NCBI GenBank assembly: GCA_017416325.1 | Contig: JAFQCV010000009.1 | Span: 51,179 to 115,178, forward strand | Origin: Oscillospiraceae bacterium | GTDB taxonomy: Bacteria > Bacillota > Clostridia > Oscillospirales > Oscillospiraceae | Direction: 5' to 3' | DNA: 64,000 bases | Shown here: in pieces, positions 44,407 to 54,091 of the stretch | Layout: each line of letters starts with the position of its first letter | Numbering within the stretch: position 1 is the first letter of the stretch | Notes under the pieces: model-generated | Told to the model about the DNA's origin: nothing | What the model saw: the letters and a program-made list of their open reading frames with translations, nothing else | Database searches by the model: none | Translations under genes and position numbers: made by a program

Positions 44407-45702
44407 TTACCTTTTTTTAAAAAGATAATCCAGCAACCGCGCGTTATTTGGAATGTTGTGTTTGATTCGGATATAAGCTCCAACACCGCTGATGGCAGAC
44501 AAGATATACGCCATAATATAAGCAGGCATATCTTTGGGGGTCAACCCATAGCCCGTAACGGGTTTGGCGAGCGATGCTTTTCGCTTTGTTCCAGACAGTA
44601 CAAAGTTTGGGTAGTTATACTTGTTCAAATGCAAGAAATAGAAGCGATCGTTGAAGGGGACAAACGCGCTTGCGGATTTCAGCACGGGGTAATAAGGGAC
44701 GGTAACAGTTTGTCCAAGATGATACCGGTAAAGCTGGTAAGCCATGTTTTGCCCCACCAGGGTCTGCAGATAATTACAAAATTCCGAACGGGCATTGGTC
44801 TCTACAATTTTGTATACATTTTCTTGAGGGTCATATTTGAATTCCGTTCCAGAAAGCCCGTAAAAGCCTACCGCTTTCAGCATTCGCCGGGTATACTCTA
44901 TCACTGGCTGAAAAATCGGATCCTCCGGATCGCAGGCGCGCATCGCTGTGGAAGTGCCTATCTGTGGTGGATACTGGCGTACCTTCTCCGATACATATAC
45001 GCAAATCATTTCTCCTTCCCGGTTCGTGATGCAGTTCACAGTGGGCATATCCCGATCGCTGTCCTCAATGTATTCCTGCACAAGAAGCTCGCCGTTTGGC
45101 AAAGCCTCATAATAGCAGCGGATCTGCTCCCGGTAAGTATTTTCGTCATAGAAAATAGCGATTTTATTACCAAAGCTGCGAATAACATCGATATTCCAAA
45201 TATTTGCTTTTGCGATCAGCGGCATACGCAGTTCCTGCAGACATGCCAAAGCTTCTTCCTGCGTATGAACCAACCGCTCCTTAATTGTGGGGATACCCTC
45301 CGCTTCGCAAACCTGGCGGAAATTTGCCTTATCCATAATCTGGCGGCATACTTCCAAATCTGAAAAAGGCAACTCGTAATATGGCAGCAATTCTTCTTTA
45401 TGGGCTGCGATGGCAGCCAACTGTTCATCATGGGTGGGAAAAAACATGCCTTTTCTCGGCGCAAGCTCTTGACCCAGCGCAACCAGCTGGGAAATAAATA
45501 ATTCTTCGTCCTTGTTGACATCAGTCATGATTACATGGCGTTCCAAATACTTTGAGTAACGAACAAAGTTGCGTTCAGAAGTGGTAATCAGAATGGAGCG
45601 AATACCTTCCTCTCCAAAACTTCGGACAATACCATAGGCATTATAGGAGCTGCCAATGACAACAGGAACAACATTCAGTTTATTCTCTGTATTGGTAACC
45701 AT
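44407..45702 (-). CDS. ATP-grasp carboxylate-amine ligase-like protein
   Basis: 431 residues. An N-terminal Rossmann-like domain (VPVVIGSSYNAYGIVRSF), then an ATP-grasp core with PLIAKANIWNIDV, LLVQEYIEDSD and the metal-binding NARSEF (KIVETNARSEFCNY). ATP-grasp enzymes join a carboxylate to an amine. In polysaccharide loci, relatives attach an amino acid or form an amide on a sugar acid. The substrate here is unknown, but uronic acids are made by this locus. ATG 45702 follows AAGGAGACTTCATT. Confidence 0.82.
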   Translation of the reverse strand: MVTNTENKLNVVPVVIGSSYNAYGIVRSFGEEGIRSILITTSERNFVRYSKYLERHVIMTDVNKDEELFISQLVALGQELAPRKGMFFPTHDEQLAAIAAHKEELLPYYELPFSDLEVCRQIMDKANFRQVCEAEGIPTIKERLVHTQEEALACLQELRMPLIAKANIWNIDVIRSFGNKIAIFYDENTYREQIRCYYEALPNGELLVQEYIEDSDRDMPTVNCITNREGEMICVYVSEKVRQYPPQIGTSTAMRACDPEDPIFQPVIEYTRRMLKAVGFYGLSGTEFKYDPQENVYKIVETNARSEFCNYLQTLVGQNMAYQLYRYHLGQTVTVPYYPVLKSASAFVPFNDRFYFLHLNKYNYPNFVLSGTKRKASLAKPVTGYGLTPKDMPAYIMAYILSAISGVGAYIRIKHNIPNNARLLDYLFKKR

Positions 45703-45720
45703 AATGAAGTCTCCTTGTAG

Positions 45721-47106
45721 TTATCGAATAAGTGTAGCAATCAAGAAAGCTGCACCGCAAGGTAGTAAAACCCACCTTAAAATCAGAAACAGATATCTCT
45801 TTAAATCAAATTTTAAATAGAGGAACAATGCGGATTGGGCAGCAATAATTTTTAGCGTCATCAAAATCGACAATGCGGCCAGGTATTCAATAATGGATGC
45901 CGCTGCTACAAACCGACAAAATCCATACAGCGCAACACAAAGAGCAAGGGAAACAATAGCGGAAATCAAATTCCAGTGGCTTTTCTTGATAATAACAAAA
46001 TCACCGGAAAGACAGGAGGAACAAAACAGCATCATTTGGTAAACGCCTAAAATTGCTGCATAGAATCCCGCTTCTCGCCATTGTTCACCTAGAAAAAGCG
46101 CAAAAAGCGGCTCTCCCAAAAGAATCAACACCACAATCGGTACAACAGCCAACTTGATGTTTGTGGCCAAAAGCTTATAACAAAAATCTCCGATGTTCTC
46201 TCCGCGGTTATACCTTGCGCTGGCTTCCTGGAAGAACACACGGTTAATCGGTGTTGCCAACAGTGTGCTGGGTAACGACATAATCCGCATCGCCATAGAA
46301 TACAGTCCCAATTCGGTGGCAGCATACAGCGACTCGATGATATTTACCGGCAATTGTGAACTCAAATTTGTAATTAGATTTGCGGGCATCTGATACAACG
46401 GGAACCGCCGGTAAGCCCTTAGTAATTGGATTCCACGATACTCCGGGTTACTTACCTTGCCAAAAGGATTGGCATGAACAGTTAAATGTAGAATGTTGAT
46501 GAAAAAAGACAGAATATGCGCTGCAGTGTACCCCAGAAAACCCCATCCGAACAAGCCAAAGACAATGCCTACACCCACATTAATCACAGCCGTAATAATC
46601 GGGTTCCAGAACATCACGCGGTACATTTTCTGCCTGTTCACATAGGCATAACAGATGTTGCTGACAGTATTGAAAACAATATACAGCCAAAGGACCAATA
46701 GTGAAACACCATAGGGTGTTTCTTCAGTGTGAAAGATTCGGAAAAAGCCGGAGCATGCCGCCAAAACACCGATTACCAGGGTCGTAAGCAGCACTGTACT
46801 TGCGGTTACCAGCTTGCTCAAGCCTCTGGCTTCTTCATCTTCTTTGGGCAACATAAATGAAGTCATCATACCTAAGCATACAAACGAACTAATGATTGTG
46901 GCATTAGCGGTAATCAGAGTGTAATCACCCATGGCAGCCGGGGTATAAATGCGACCGACTACCGGCATGCCCAGGAAATTGATTGCTTGACCGATGACTA
47001 CTCCGGAAGAAAGAGTCAGAACACTTTTCAAAAAACCACTCGAGGCAATTCTTATATACAGTTTTCGAAGCATGGTTTTTATATTCACACAAAAGCCTCT
47101 TTTCAC
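45721..47106 (-). CDS. wzx: Wzx-type polysaccharide flippase 1
   Basis: 461 residues with about 12-14 membrane helices, opening SGFLKSVLTLSSGVVIGQAI and containing PVVGRIYTPAAMGDYTLI, typical of PST/MVF oligosaccharide flippases. It should move the finished lipid-linked repeat unit to the outer face for polymerisation by the Wzy encoded immediately upstream; the two genes overlap by 4 bases (ATGA). This is the more likely partner of the polymerase. Confidence 0.88.
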   Translation of the reverse strand: MKRGFCVNIKTMLRKLYIRIASSGFLKSVLTLSSGVVIGQAINFLGMPVVGRIYTPAAMGDYTLITANATIISSFVCLGMMTSFMLPKEDEEARGLSKLVTASTVLLTTLVIGVLAACSGFFRIFHTEETPYGVSLLVLWLYIVFNTVSNICYAYVNRQKMYRVMFWNPIITAVINVGVGIVFGLFGWGFLGYTAAHILSFFINILHLTVHANPFGKVSNPEYRGIQLLRAYRRFPLYQMPANLITNLSSQLPVNIIESLYAATELGLYSMAMRIMSLPSTLLATPINRVFFQEASARYNRGENIGDFCYKLLATNIKLAVVPIVVLILLGEPLFALFLGEQWREAGFYAAILGVYQMMLFCSSCLSGDFVIIKKSHWNLISAIVSLALCVALYGFCRFVAAASIIEYLAALSILMTLKIIAAQSALFLYLKFDLKRYLFLILRWVLLPCGAAFLIATLIR

Positions 47107-48479
47107 AGATTCTCCTGATTGCTTGGTGTAACAGTGCTTCTTTTCTGCGAAAGCACAAACAGGTAATGACAGACCAACAATGCGCCAAGTACCATGAACC
47201 AGGAAACGTTATACACAAAATCAACAAATCCGCCTTGGGTCGTATTTGCGATATACACCGTAAAGTACGCAAACATCGCCACGGTGGCCGGTGTTTTTCG
47301 CATTTTTATGCACAACGCAAAAACTGCCGCAATTATAAAGGCTACCCACACGACGGAAAAGAGCACTCCGCCCCAGCCGAAGTTTGCATAAGCCTCGCCA
47401 AAGAAAACAGAATTCATAACGCCCGCAGAGCCTTCATAGACACCGGACGAGCCGTAAATTTCCATAATTAACCGGCCGCTGCGGATCTGCGCATCCGGCG
47501 CAAAGCCGAACAACGGCAGAAGCAGTCTGCCGAAACTGCGTCCTTGCAGGAAGGGTACATATTGGGGAAACAGGTCAAAATTATAGCTGAGAGTACCCAC
47601 CTGCGTAAACAGTAAGCGTCCCCAAATGCCGTTATAAATATCGGTAAAATCCACCGATGTTCCAAGTGCAAAATAGGCAATTGTGAGAATCGCAAGACCT
47701 CCCGCACCGAAGGCAACCAACCATTTTAATTTAATTTTACCATTATGGTAAATCAAGATAAATAAATACCCCAACATAAATGTAACGATGGGGCCCTTAG
47801 CAAAGTTGTAGGTTTTGACAATCACAGACGCAACAAACAAAATTGCTGTCATAACCCACCATTTAGGAGCTTTGCTGGCGAGAGCGCAGGAGAATGTAAA
47901 GTATGCCATGACCGGAATCGCTGTGTGGATCATGATGTTTGTGACATACTGATTAAGCACGTATAAACGACCCATCCTGGCCCGTTCCAGTCCCATATCA
48001 AACGATTCATTATGGAAAAACATTTTGTACAGGGGAAGATAGCCTGCTTTTATCAGAAATGCCACCAGCAGACCAACACACAGGACGGAGGCTCCTGCTA
48101 CCAGCCAAAACAGCAGTCGAGAGTCAGCCCATTCTGTTTTCTTTTGCAGGAATTCGTGATAGCGGATATTTGGATTCGCTTTAAATAAACGCATGAATAG
48201 ATAAATCGCTGCGGGGAACAGTACCGCGACTACCATGACCACATAAAACGTTTCTGTAATGGAAGACTCACGATCCATCAATCTGTTCAGCGTATAGTGC
48301 TTGTCAAAACCAAGCATGATCAGCGCAATGCCCAGAAATGTCTGAACAAAAAACAAGCCGCCAATAAAGAGCACGATGTTCGCTTTTTCAAGATTCAGTG
48401 TGCCTGCTGATTTATAAAAAAAGTACAAGGAATAAGCCAACGCGATAAGGATCACGACGACAAGCGATAGTTTATCCAT
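47103..48479 (-). CDS. wzy: Wzy-type oligosaccharide repeat polymerase
   Basis: About 458 residues with about 11 predicted membrane helices and a large extracellular loop around FPQYVPFLQGRSFGRLLLPL, the usual O-antigen/capsule polymerase layout. Polymerises repeat units at the outer membrane face of the cell envelope. The start could be ATG 48479 or 48485; 48479 has better spacing from GGGGG. The first bases overlap the LRR gene's stop. Followed by wzx with an ATGA overlap. Confidence 0.85.
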   Translation of the reverse strand: MDKLSLVVVILIALAYSLYFFYKSAGTLNLEKANIVLFIGGLFFVQTFLGIALIMLGFDKHYTLNRLMDRESSITETFYVVMVVAVLFPAAIYLFMRLFKANPNIRYHEFLQKKTEWADSRLLFWLVAGASVLCVGLLVAFLIKAGYLPLYKMFFHNESFDMGLERARMGRLYVLNQYVTNIMIHTAIPVMAYFTFSCALASKAPKWWVMTAILFVASVIVKTYNFAKGPIVTFMLGYLFILIYHNGKIKLKWLVAFGAGGLAILTIAYFALGTSVDFTDIYNGIWGRLLFTQVGTLSYNFDLFPQYVPFLQGRSFGRLLLPLFGFAPDAQIRSGRLIMEIYGSSGVYEGSAGVMNSVFFGEAYANFGWGGVLFSVVWVAFIIAAVFALCIKMRKTPATVAMFAYFTVYIANTTQGGFVDFVYNVSWFMVLGALLVCHYLFVLSQKRSTVTPSNQENL

Positions 48480-49392
48480 ATACATCAATCCCCCGATTCT
48501 TTAGAACCAAATATATTTTGGTATACTTGTCCGCCATCATAAATCTGCCAACCAAAAAGTCTACTTGAGAACGGTCAAACCCCTGGCTGAGATAAATTGA
48601 GTGAAAATGCGGCAACTGGTGGAGGGGCGTTAAGTCCATAAAGTGATAGCCGTACATGTATAAGGCTTCCAGTTTTTCACAATCCGCCAATGGCTCAAAG
48701 TTGGGTAAATTTGTATAACTGATATGCAACTCCGAAACAGAGGAATCTTTCATAAATGCCAAGTCAGTGATAGCTGTGTTATCCAGATCCAAGACCGCCA
48801 GGTTTTGCATAGGCGAAAGGTTAGGGAGTGTTTCGATTGGGTTGCTCGATATATTCAGCTTCTCCAAATCCTCCAATATCAGCAATTCGGAGATGTCCAA
48901 GATAGCGTTCCCCGACAAGTTTAATACTTTCAATTTGGATAATCCGGAAAACGGCTGAACCGATACAAGACCACAATTTTTAATGGTAAGCTCCTCTAAG
49001 TTAGGCATAAGACAAATATCCTGCCATGAGGCAATATTGGGGTTGCTCAAAATTTGCAGACTTGTCACACCTTCGAGCATCTCAAGCGTCAATGAAGAAG
49101 CGTCTACACGCAATGCTTTGGCGATAGCTGCTTTCAAAGAATGATCCTGAAAAACAGCAGGCGTTCCCAGTGAGAGCTCGGGCTGATCGTCAAAATCTCC
49201 GGGGTTTACATTTTGTACAGGCTCTTGGCGCTCAGAGTTTTCAGATGTCAGCGTAATCAGTTCTGCCACAGTAAAACCGGTGACCACGATCCCAATCGTG
49301 ATCATACAAGCCAGTGTAATTGCGAGAAAATCGTGTTTTTTCCAAAATGAAACAATGTTTTTCAGACTACTCACGTGGTACTCCTTTCTCAT
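48472..49392 (-). CDS. Membrane-anchored leucine-rich-repeat protein inside the polysaccharide operon
   Basis: 306 residues. One N-terminal membrane helix (DFLAITLACMITIGIVVTGF, about 24-43), then about 8 leucine-rich repeats (for example LKVLNLSGNAILDISELL, LEKLNISSNPIETL, LAVLDLDNTAITDL). The LRR region is extracytoplasmic by the positive-inside rule. Not a glycosyltransferase, polymerase or chain-length regulator that I can recognise. It is translationally coupled to wzy, so it might regulate or scaffold polymerisation. Function unknown. Confidence 0.8.
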   Translation of the reverse strand: MRKEYHVSSLKNIVSFWKKHDFLAITLACMITIGIVVTGFTVAELITLTSENSERQEPVQNVNPGDFDDQPELSLGTPAVFQDHSLKAAIAKALRVDASSLTLEMLEGVTSLQILSNPNIASWQDICLMPNLEELTIKNCGLVSVQPFSGLSKLKVLNLSGNAILDISELLILEDLEKLNISSNPIETLPNLSPMQNLAVLDLDNTAITDLAFMKDSSVSELHISYTNLPNFEPLADCEKLEALYMYGYHFMDLTPLHQLPHFHSIYLSQGFDRSQVDFLVGRFMMADKYTKIYLVLKNRGIDVYG

Positions 49393-49428
49393 GCCGGGAA
49401 GTTCTTTCCTCGCAGTATATTTGTGTAA

Positions 49429-50520
49429 TTATGTCCGTCCAGCCTTTGCAATATGCTGAAACAATACCTCTATGCGTTTGAAGCAGCTCATCAATTCATA
49501 ATTCTGCGCCACATAGGCCCGTCCGGCGGTGCCCATTTGTTTCCGGAGAGAGGGGTCATTGTATAGACGGACCAATGCCTCCGCAAGGGCGCGCTCGTTC
49601 CTGCGGGGTACGACGATGCTGGTTTTGCCGGGGTTGGTGGCTTCCATCAGACCGGGAATGTCCGAAATAACACAGCAGCAGCCACTGGATTGGGCTTCTA
49701 CAGCGGAAACACCAAAGCTTTCGCTTTCCAGAGTGGAAGGCACCACGGCCACATCCATTCCCGCCCATTCTTGGGCAGCATGCTCCTGGGGAATAAAGCC
49801 CAGCCATGTAGTAATTTCTTTGATGCCCAGAGCTTCCGCCAAAGCGTGGTATTCCTGCTCGTTGGGGCCACTGCCAGAGATCCGGAGCTTTAGGGGAATT
49901 TCAGGATGCTCTTCTTTGATCAAAGCGGCGGCTTTCAACAAATAATCAATTCCGTATTTTGGAGAAAGGGTCTTGACCGTTCCAACAGTGAAGACATCTT
50001 TGCAGGGCGTGCTCTTATCCGGAGAAAAGAGCGCCATATCCACACCAAAGGGGGTGATCTCGATGGCTTTTTTTGTGTACTTTCCGGCTTCCTCCGCCAT
50101 AGCCTTGCTGGTGGAGAAAATATGTGCCGCCCGGTGAAGACTGAATTGCAGCATCCAGCGGTGAAGCGCGGTTTTCTTGGGAAAATCGTAAATATCCGCG
50201 CCCCAGATGGAAAGAGCATAGTTTTTCAGTCCTGCCAAAGCCGCCACCGCGCCGTAGCTGGTGGCATAATGGGCATTTACGATGTCCGGACGGATCGCTT
50301 TCACGATCTTGCGGACGGCGCCGGCCTTTAGCAGGTATTTCAGCTTTTGGGCATCGCCTCCGTTGGCATTGGCACCGGTGCTGACATAGTGCAGCTGAAC
50401 ATCGTCAATCTCTTCGTCACAAAAAGATACCACATGGACCTCGTGCCCCTGGGACACAAAGTATTTACACCACTTTTTGGTGTGGGCACTGTTAGATGGT
50501 GCTAAAAAGCAAATTTTCAT
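49429..50520 (-). CDS. Family 4 glycosyltransferase
   Basis: 363 residues from ATG 50520, chosen over an earlier in-frame start because it begins the GT-B fold (KICFLAPSNSAHTKKWCKYF). The C-terminal domain has LRISGSGPNEQEYHAL and VVPSTLESESFGVSAVEAQS (the E-x7-E region). Cytosolic transfer of one sugar to the lipid-linked repeat unit. The gene is the last of the more GC-rich half of the operon; specificity unknown. Confidence 0.92.
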   Translation of the reverse strand: MKICFLAPSNSAHTKKWCKYFVSQGHEVHVVSFCDEEIDDVQLHYVSTGANANGGDAQKLKYLLKAGAVRKIVKAIRPDIVNAHYATSYGAVAALAGLKNYALSIWGADIYDFPKKTALHRWMLQFSLHRAAHIFSTSKAMAEEAGKYTKKAIEITPFGVDMALFSPDKSTPCKDVFTVGTVKTLSPKYGIDYLLKAAALIKEEHPEIPLKLRISGSGPNEQEYHALAEALGIKEITTWLGFIPQEHAAQEWAGMDVAVVPSTLESESFGVSAVEAQSSGCCCVISDIPGLMEATNPGKTSIVVPRRNERALAEALVRLYNDPSLRKQMGTAGRAYVAQNYELMSCFKRIEVLFQHIAKAGRT

Positions 50521-50530
50521 AAATAATTCC

Positions 50531-51610
50531 TTACTTGTCAAATCTTCCGGTAAAATCGGTAGAGGCAACGCCTGCCAGAGGCAGCTTCACGGGCTTGCCG
50601 GTGGCGGCAGACTGATAGATGGCCAGGATCATTTCCAAAGCGTTTCTGCCGGCGACGGCATCCACATAGGGCTTGCGGTCGTTCTCGATGGCATCCATCA
50701 TGTCGGCAAACAGGCTGGTATGGCCGTTGCCGTAAACATTGGAGGTAGCCTCCTGCAGACCCTTGTTCTTCTGGTCGGCTTCGCTTTCCTGGGCAAAATT
50801 CCACACATCAATGTTGTTGGTGGAAGTGCCGCCGATCTTGACGGTTCCGGTCTCTCCGAACATATACAGAGTCTCTTCTAAGTTCTTGGGGTAGACGTTG
50901 GTGGTGCCTTCGATGGTGCCCACAGCGCCGTTTTTGAACTTGACGACCGCCATACCGATGTCTTCGCACTCTAAGTAATCATGGAACTGCTGCTGGGTCA
51001 CACCGTAGACCTCCTCAACTTCGTCGCCCATCATCCAGCGGAGCAAATCGATGCCGTGGATGCACTGGTTCATCAGACAGCCGCCGTCCTGGGCCCAGGT
51101 GCCACGCCAGGGAGCCTGGGTGTAGTAATCCTGGTTCCGGTTCCAGCGAACATGAATAGAGCCGTGGGACAGCTTGCCGAAGCGGCCGGCTTCCACAGCC
51201 CGGCGCAGCTCCTGAATGGCGATGTTGAAGCGGTTCTGATGGCAGGCGGAAACCTTTACGCCCTTTTCTTCGCTGCGGCGGATGATCTCCTCAGCATCAT
51301 CAATAGACATAGCCATGGGCTTTTCAATGATCACATTGATGCCATTGTCAATGCAGTGCAGCGCGATCTCGGCATGGATGCCGGACTCGGTGGCGATGGA
51401 TGCCAGAGTGATGTCGTTTTCCGCGATCATCTGCTTGTAGTCGGTGTAGCGCTTGATAGAGGTGTCTTTTTCCAGGCCGTGCTTGGCAAGGAGCGCCTCC
51501 ATAGCTTCGGGCAGTACGTCGCAGACAGCGACGATGTTCAGCTTGTTGTTCACAGCAGCCTTGATGTGATTGGTGGCGATCCGGCCACAGCCAATGAGTG
51601 CGTAATTCAT
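50531..51610 (-). CDS. wbpB: WbpB-like NAD-dependent UDP-GlcNAcA 3-dehydrogenase (Gfo/Idh/MocA)
   Basis: 359 residues from ATG 51610 (MNYALIGCGRIATNHIKAAV). Rossmann NAD motif GCGRIA, the Gfo/Idh/MocA lysine in VIIEKPMAMS, and an HxxxxD-type active site (GCLMNQCIHGIDLLRWMMG). In Pseudomonas-type pathways WbpB oxidises C3 of UDP-GlcNAcA to give the 3-keto substrate for the aminotransferase WbpE. The assignment comes from its presence with WbpA, WbpE and WbpD homologues; no epimerase WbpI is visible. The start overlaps the GT gene by 4 bases. Confidence 0.85.
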   Translation of the reverse strand: MNYALIGCGRIATNHIKAAVNNKLNIVAVCDVLPEAMEALLAKHGLEKDTSIKRYTDYKQMIAENDITLASIATESGIHAEIALHCIDNGINVIIEKPMAMSIDDAEEIIRRSEEKGVKVSACHQNRFNIAIQELRRAVEAGRFGKLSHGSIHVRWNRNQDYYTQAPWRGTWAQDGGCLMNQCIHGIDLLRWMMGDEVEEVYGVTQQQFHDYLECEDIGMAVVKFKNGAVGTIEGTTNVYPKNLEETLYMFGETGTVKIGGTSTNNIDVWNFAQESEADQKNKGLQEATSNVYGNGHTSLFADMMDAIENDRKPYVDAVAGRNALEMILAIYQSAATGKPVKLPLAGVASTDFTGRFDK

Positions 51611-52713
51611 ATCGATTCCTTTTCCTTTCGTACTGTTAAATCTTCTGCAACTTTTTGGGCGCGTTTTTCCCATGTGTGATAGGGAGCAATAGCGCGAACA
51701 TTCTGTGTTTTTTCTTGAATTTCCTGGGGATTGTTTTTCAGACGGCGCAACAGGACTTCAAATGCGTCCATATTGTTTTCTATTACCCAGCCGCAGTCTG
51801 ACTTTGCAATCAACTCCGCTGCGGCAATTCCTTCAGTAATCACAACGGGAACGCCGTAGCCAATGGATTCAAAGACCTTAATAGGCATAGCCAGCCGTGT
51901 GTATTCGTTGACCTCCAGGCAGCAGCAAAAGAGATCTGCTTCCTGATAGTGGGGTTGGAGCTGGTGACCGGATTTATGCACCACATGAATACGGTCGCAT
52001 AGATACGGCTCGTATCTGTGCTTTGCCGCTTCCCAGCTTTGCTGTGGTGTGCAGATTGTCAGCTGCACACCGTCAACCTTGTTCACAGCCGCGCAGAATT
52101 CCGTGATATCGTATACACCCAGTACATTTCCTACATAGAAAATCCGAAGCTTTCCCGTTTCAGCGGCCTTTTCGGATTCTGCCGGGTGGTACAGCCCGCC
52201 GGGAGGGAGGGGGACGGTGTTTTTGTGGGGAACAAGCGCGCCCAGGGCATCAGATGGAACAAAAAGAGTGTCCACACATTTTTGATACATACGCAGGTCC
52301 CAACGGAACAGGGGCAGTGTGATCATTTGCTTCCACCGGGAAACATGATCCCGGTATACAGGGAACTGCCAATGCATATCCCGGTAAAACAGTCCCACAG
52401 GGATGCCCTGTTTTCGGCAGAATTTCAGAAAACCAAAATCCAGAAAGGGCTGCCGGGGAATATGATCCCGGTCCGCCAGTGCCGTGGGGATGTTTACGCT
52501 TTCGGAATATACGAAATCATAGCAAATACCGTTTTTGATGTTTTGCTTGATCCGGCGGATCTGCGCTTTTCTTTTTGCGCTGTAGCCGACTACGGTGTCC
52601 ACCTCATAGCCGATGTCCCGGAAAGCTTGCAGCATGCGGTTGGGCCGCATGGCCGAACCGATACCGGGCTTGTCTTCAATGGGGTGCAGATAATGAAAAA
52701 TACATCGTTTCAT
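51607..52713 (-). CDS. Family 4-like glycosyltransferase
   Basis: 368 residues, GT-B fold. N-terminal KRCIFHYLHPIEDKPGIGSA, then the donor domain LRIFYVGNVLGVYDITEF. The C-terminal motif KVFESIGYGVPVVITEG contains the conserved E..x-G-x-P contact. Adds a sugar to the repeat unit; specificity unknown. Overlaps the start of wbpB by 4 bases; upstream gap of about 55 bases to wbpA. Confidence 0.88.
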   Translation of the reverse strand: MKRCIFHYLHPIEDKPGIGSAMRPNRMLQAFRDIGYEVDTVVGYSAKRKAQIRRIKQNIKNGICYDFVYSESVNIPTALADRDHIPRQPFLDFGFLKFCRKQGIPVGLFYRDMHWQFPVYRDHVSRWKQMITLPLFRWDLRMYQKCVDTLFVPSDALGALVPHKNTVPLPPGGLYHPAESEKAAETGKLRIFYVGNVLGVYDITEFCAAVNKVDGVQLTICTPQQSWEAAKHRYEPYLCDRIHVVHKSGHQLQPHYQEADLFCCCLEVNEYTRLAMPIKVFESIGYGVPVVITEGIAAAELIAKSDCGWVIENNMDAFEVLLRRLKNNPQEIQEKTQNVRAIAPYHTWEKRAQKVAEDLTVRKEKESI

Positions 52714-52767
52714 CCGTTTGCTCCGTTAGCCAAGGTGCTGCTGAATGACCGTTTAAGCCTTTTTCAG

Positions 52768-54087
52768 TTACAGAACCTCGATATTTTCTTTATTTTCGAT
52801 ATTCTTGGTGACATTCTTGCAGTCGAAAACAGGAACGCCTGCGTTTGCCACCATGTTGTAGTCCACATTGGTGTGGGCGGTGGTGATGCACACCAGGTCG
52901 TAGCTGTTCAGGATCTCAGTGTTGATCTCCTTAAGACCTTCAAACCACTGACCCTTTTCCCGGTACTTGGCAATGTAGGGGTCAAAGAAATCTACATTGG
53001 CGCCGGTCTTGTGGAACTCTTCGATGACATGGATAGCGGGGCTTTCCCGGTAGTCATCGATGTCCTGCTTGTAAGCAACGCCCAGAACCAGAACCTTAGA
53101 GCCGTTGAGGGCTTTTTTGTGGCGGTTCAGGATCTTGCCGGCCCGCTCTACGGTGTACTCGGGCATCCGGTCGTTGATCATCATGGAAGCTTCGATCATG
53201 CTGGTGTGGAAGCCATATTCTCTTGCTTTCCAGCTGAGGTAGTAGGGGTCCAGAGGAATACAGTGACCGCCGAGGCCCGGGCCGGGATAGAAGGCCTGGA
53301 AGCCGTAGGGCTTGGTTTTGGCAGCGTCGATAACTTCCCAAATGTTGATGCCCATCTTGTTGCACAAAATGGCAAGCTCGTTCACAAGACCAATGTTGAT
53401 GTTGCGGTAGGTGTTCTCCAGAATTTTCTCCATTTCCGCAACGGCGGGGGAGGAAACGGTGTGCACATCGCCGTCCAAAATAGCCCGGTAAACCATGGAA
53501 ATGACCTCCATGGCATCCTCACCGATGGCACCCACCACCTTGGGGGTGTTGCTGGTTTTGTAGATCAAGTTGCCCGGATCCACCCGCTCGGGGGAGAAGC
53601 CCAGATAGAAGTCCTTGCCGCACTTTAGGCCGCTGCCCCGTTCCAGAATGGGCTTTAACAGCTCTTCGGTGGTGCCGGGGTAGGTGGTGGATTCCAGAAC
53701 TACCATAGTGCCCTTTTTCAGATACTTGGCGATGGCTTCCGCGGAGGAACGGACATAGCTGATATCCGGCTGCTGATGGGCATCCAGAGGGGTGGGGACG
53801 CAGATGGCGATAAAGTCCACATTGCAGACTTCAGAAAAATCCGTGGTAGCGCGAAGCATACCGCTGGCAACCAGCTCCTGCAGATCGGCATCTACCACAT
53901 CACCGATGTAGTTTTTGCCGGCATTGACCATGTCGACCTTGCTCTGCTGCACATCGAAGCCAATGGTCTTGAAGCCATGCTTGGCCTTGTCTACCGCCAA
54001 AGGCAGACCTACGTAGCCAAGACCGCAGACACCCATGGAGAGGGTCTTGTTCTGAATTTTTGCGATGAGTTCTTGCTTGATAGACAT
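52768..54087 (-). CDS. wbpA: WbpA-like UDP-GlcNAc 6-dehydrogenase
   Basis: 439 residues, UDP-glucose/GDP-mannose dehydrogenase family. NAD motif GVCGLGYVGLPLA, the N-terminal half ending with SPERVDPGN, and the catalytic Cys region in FYPGPGLGGHCIPLDPYYLS. It oxidises C6 of UDP-GlcNAc to UDP-GlcNAcA, the first step of the diacetamido uronic acid branch. ATG 54087 is 4 bases after the wbpD stop. Confidence 0.93.
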   Translation of the reverse strand: MSIKQELIAKIQNKTLSMGVCGLGYVGLPLAVDKAKHGFKTIGFDVQQSKVDMVNAGKNYIGDVVDADLQELVASGMLRATTDFSEVCNVDFIAICVPTPLDAHQQPDISYVRSSAEAIAKYLKKGTMVVLESTTYPGTTEELLKPILERGSGLKCGKDFYLGFSPERVDPGNLIYKTSNTPKVVGAIGEDAMEVISMVYRAILDGDVHTVSSPAVAEMEKILENTYRNINIGLVNELAILCNKMGINIWEVIDAAKTKPYGFQAFYPGPGLGGHCIPLDPYYLSWKAREYGFHTSMIEASMMINDRMPEYTVERAGKILNRHKKALNGSKVLVLGVAYKQDIDDYRESPAIHVIEEFHKTGANVDFFDPYIAKYREKGQWFEGLKEINTEILNSYDLVCITTAHTNVDYNMVANAGVPVFDCKNVTKNIENKENIEVL

Positions 54088-54091
54088 ATGC

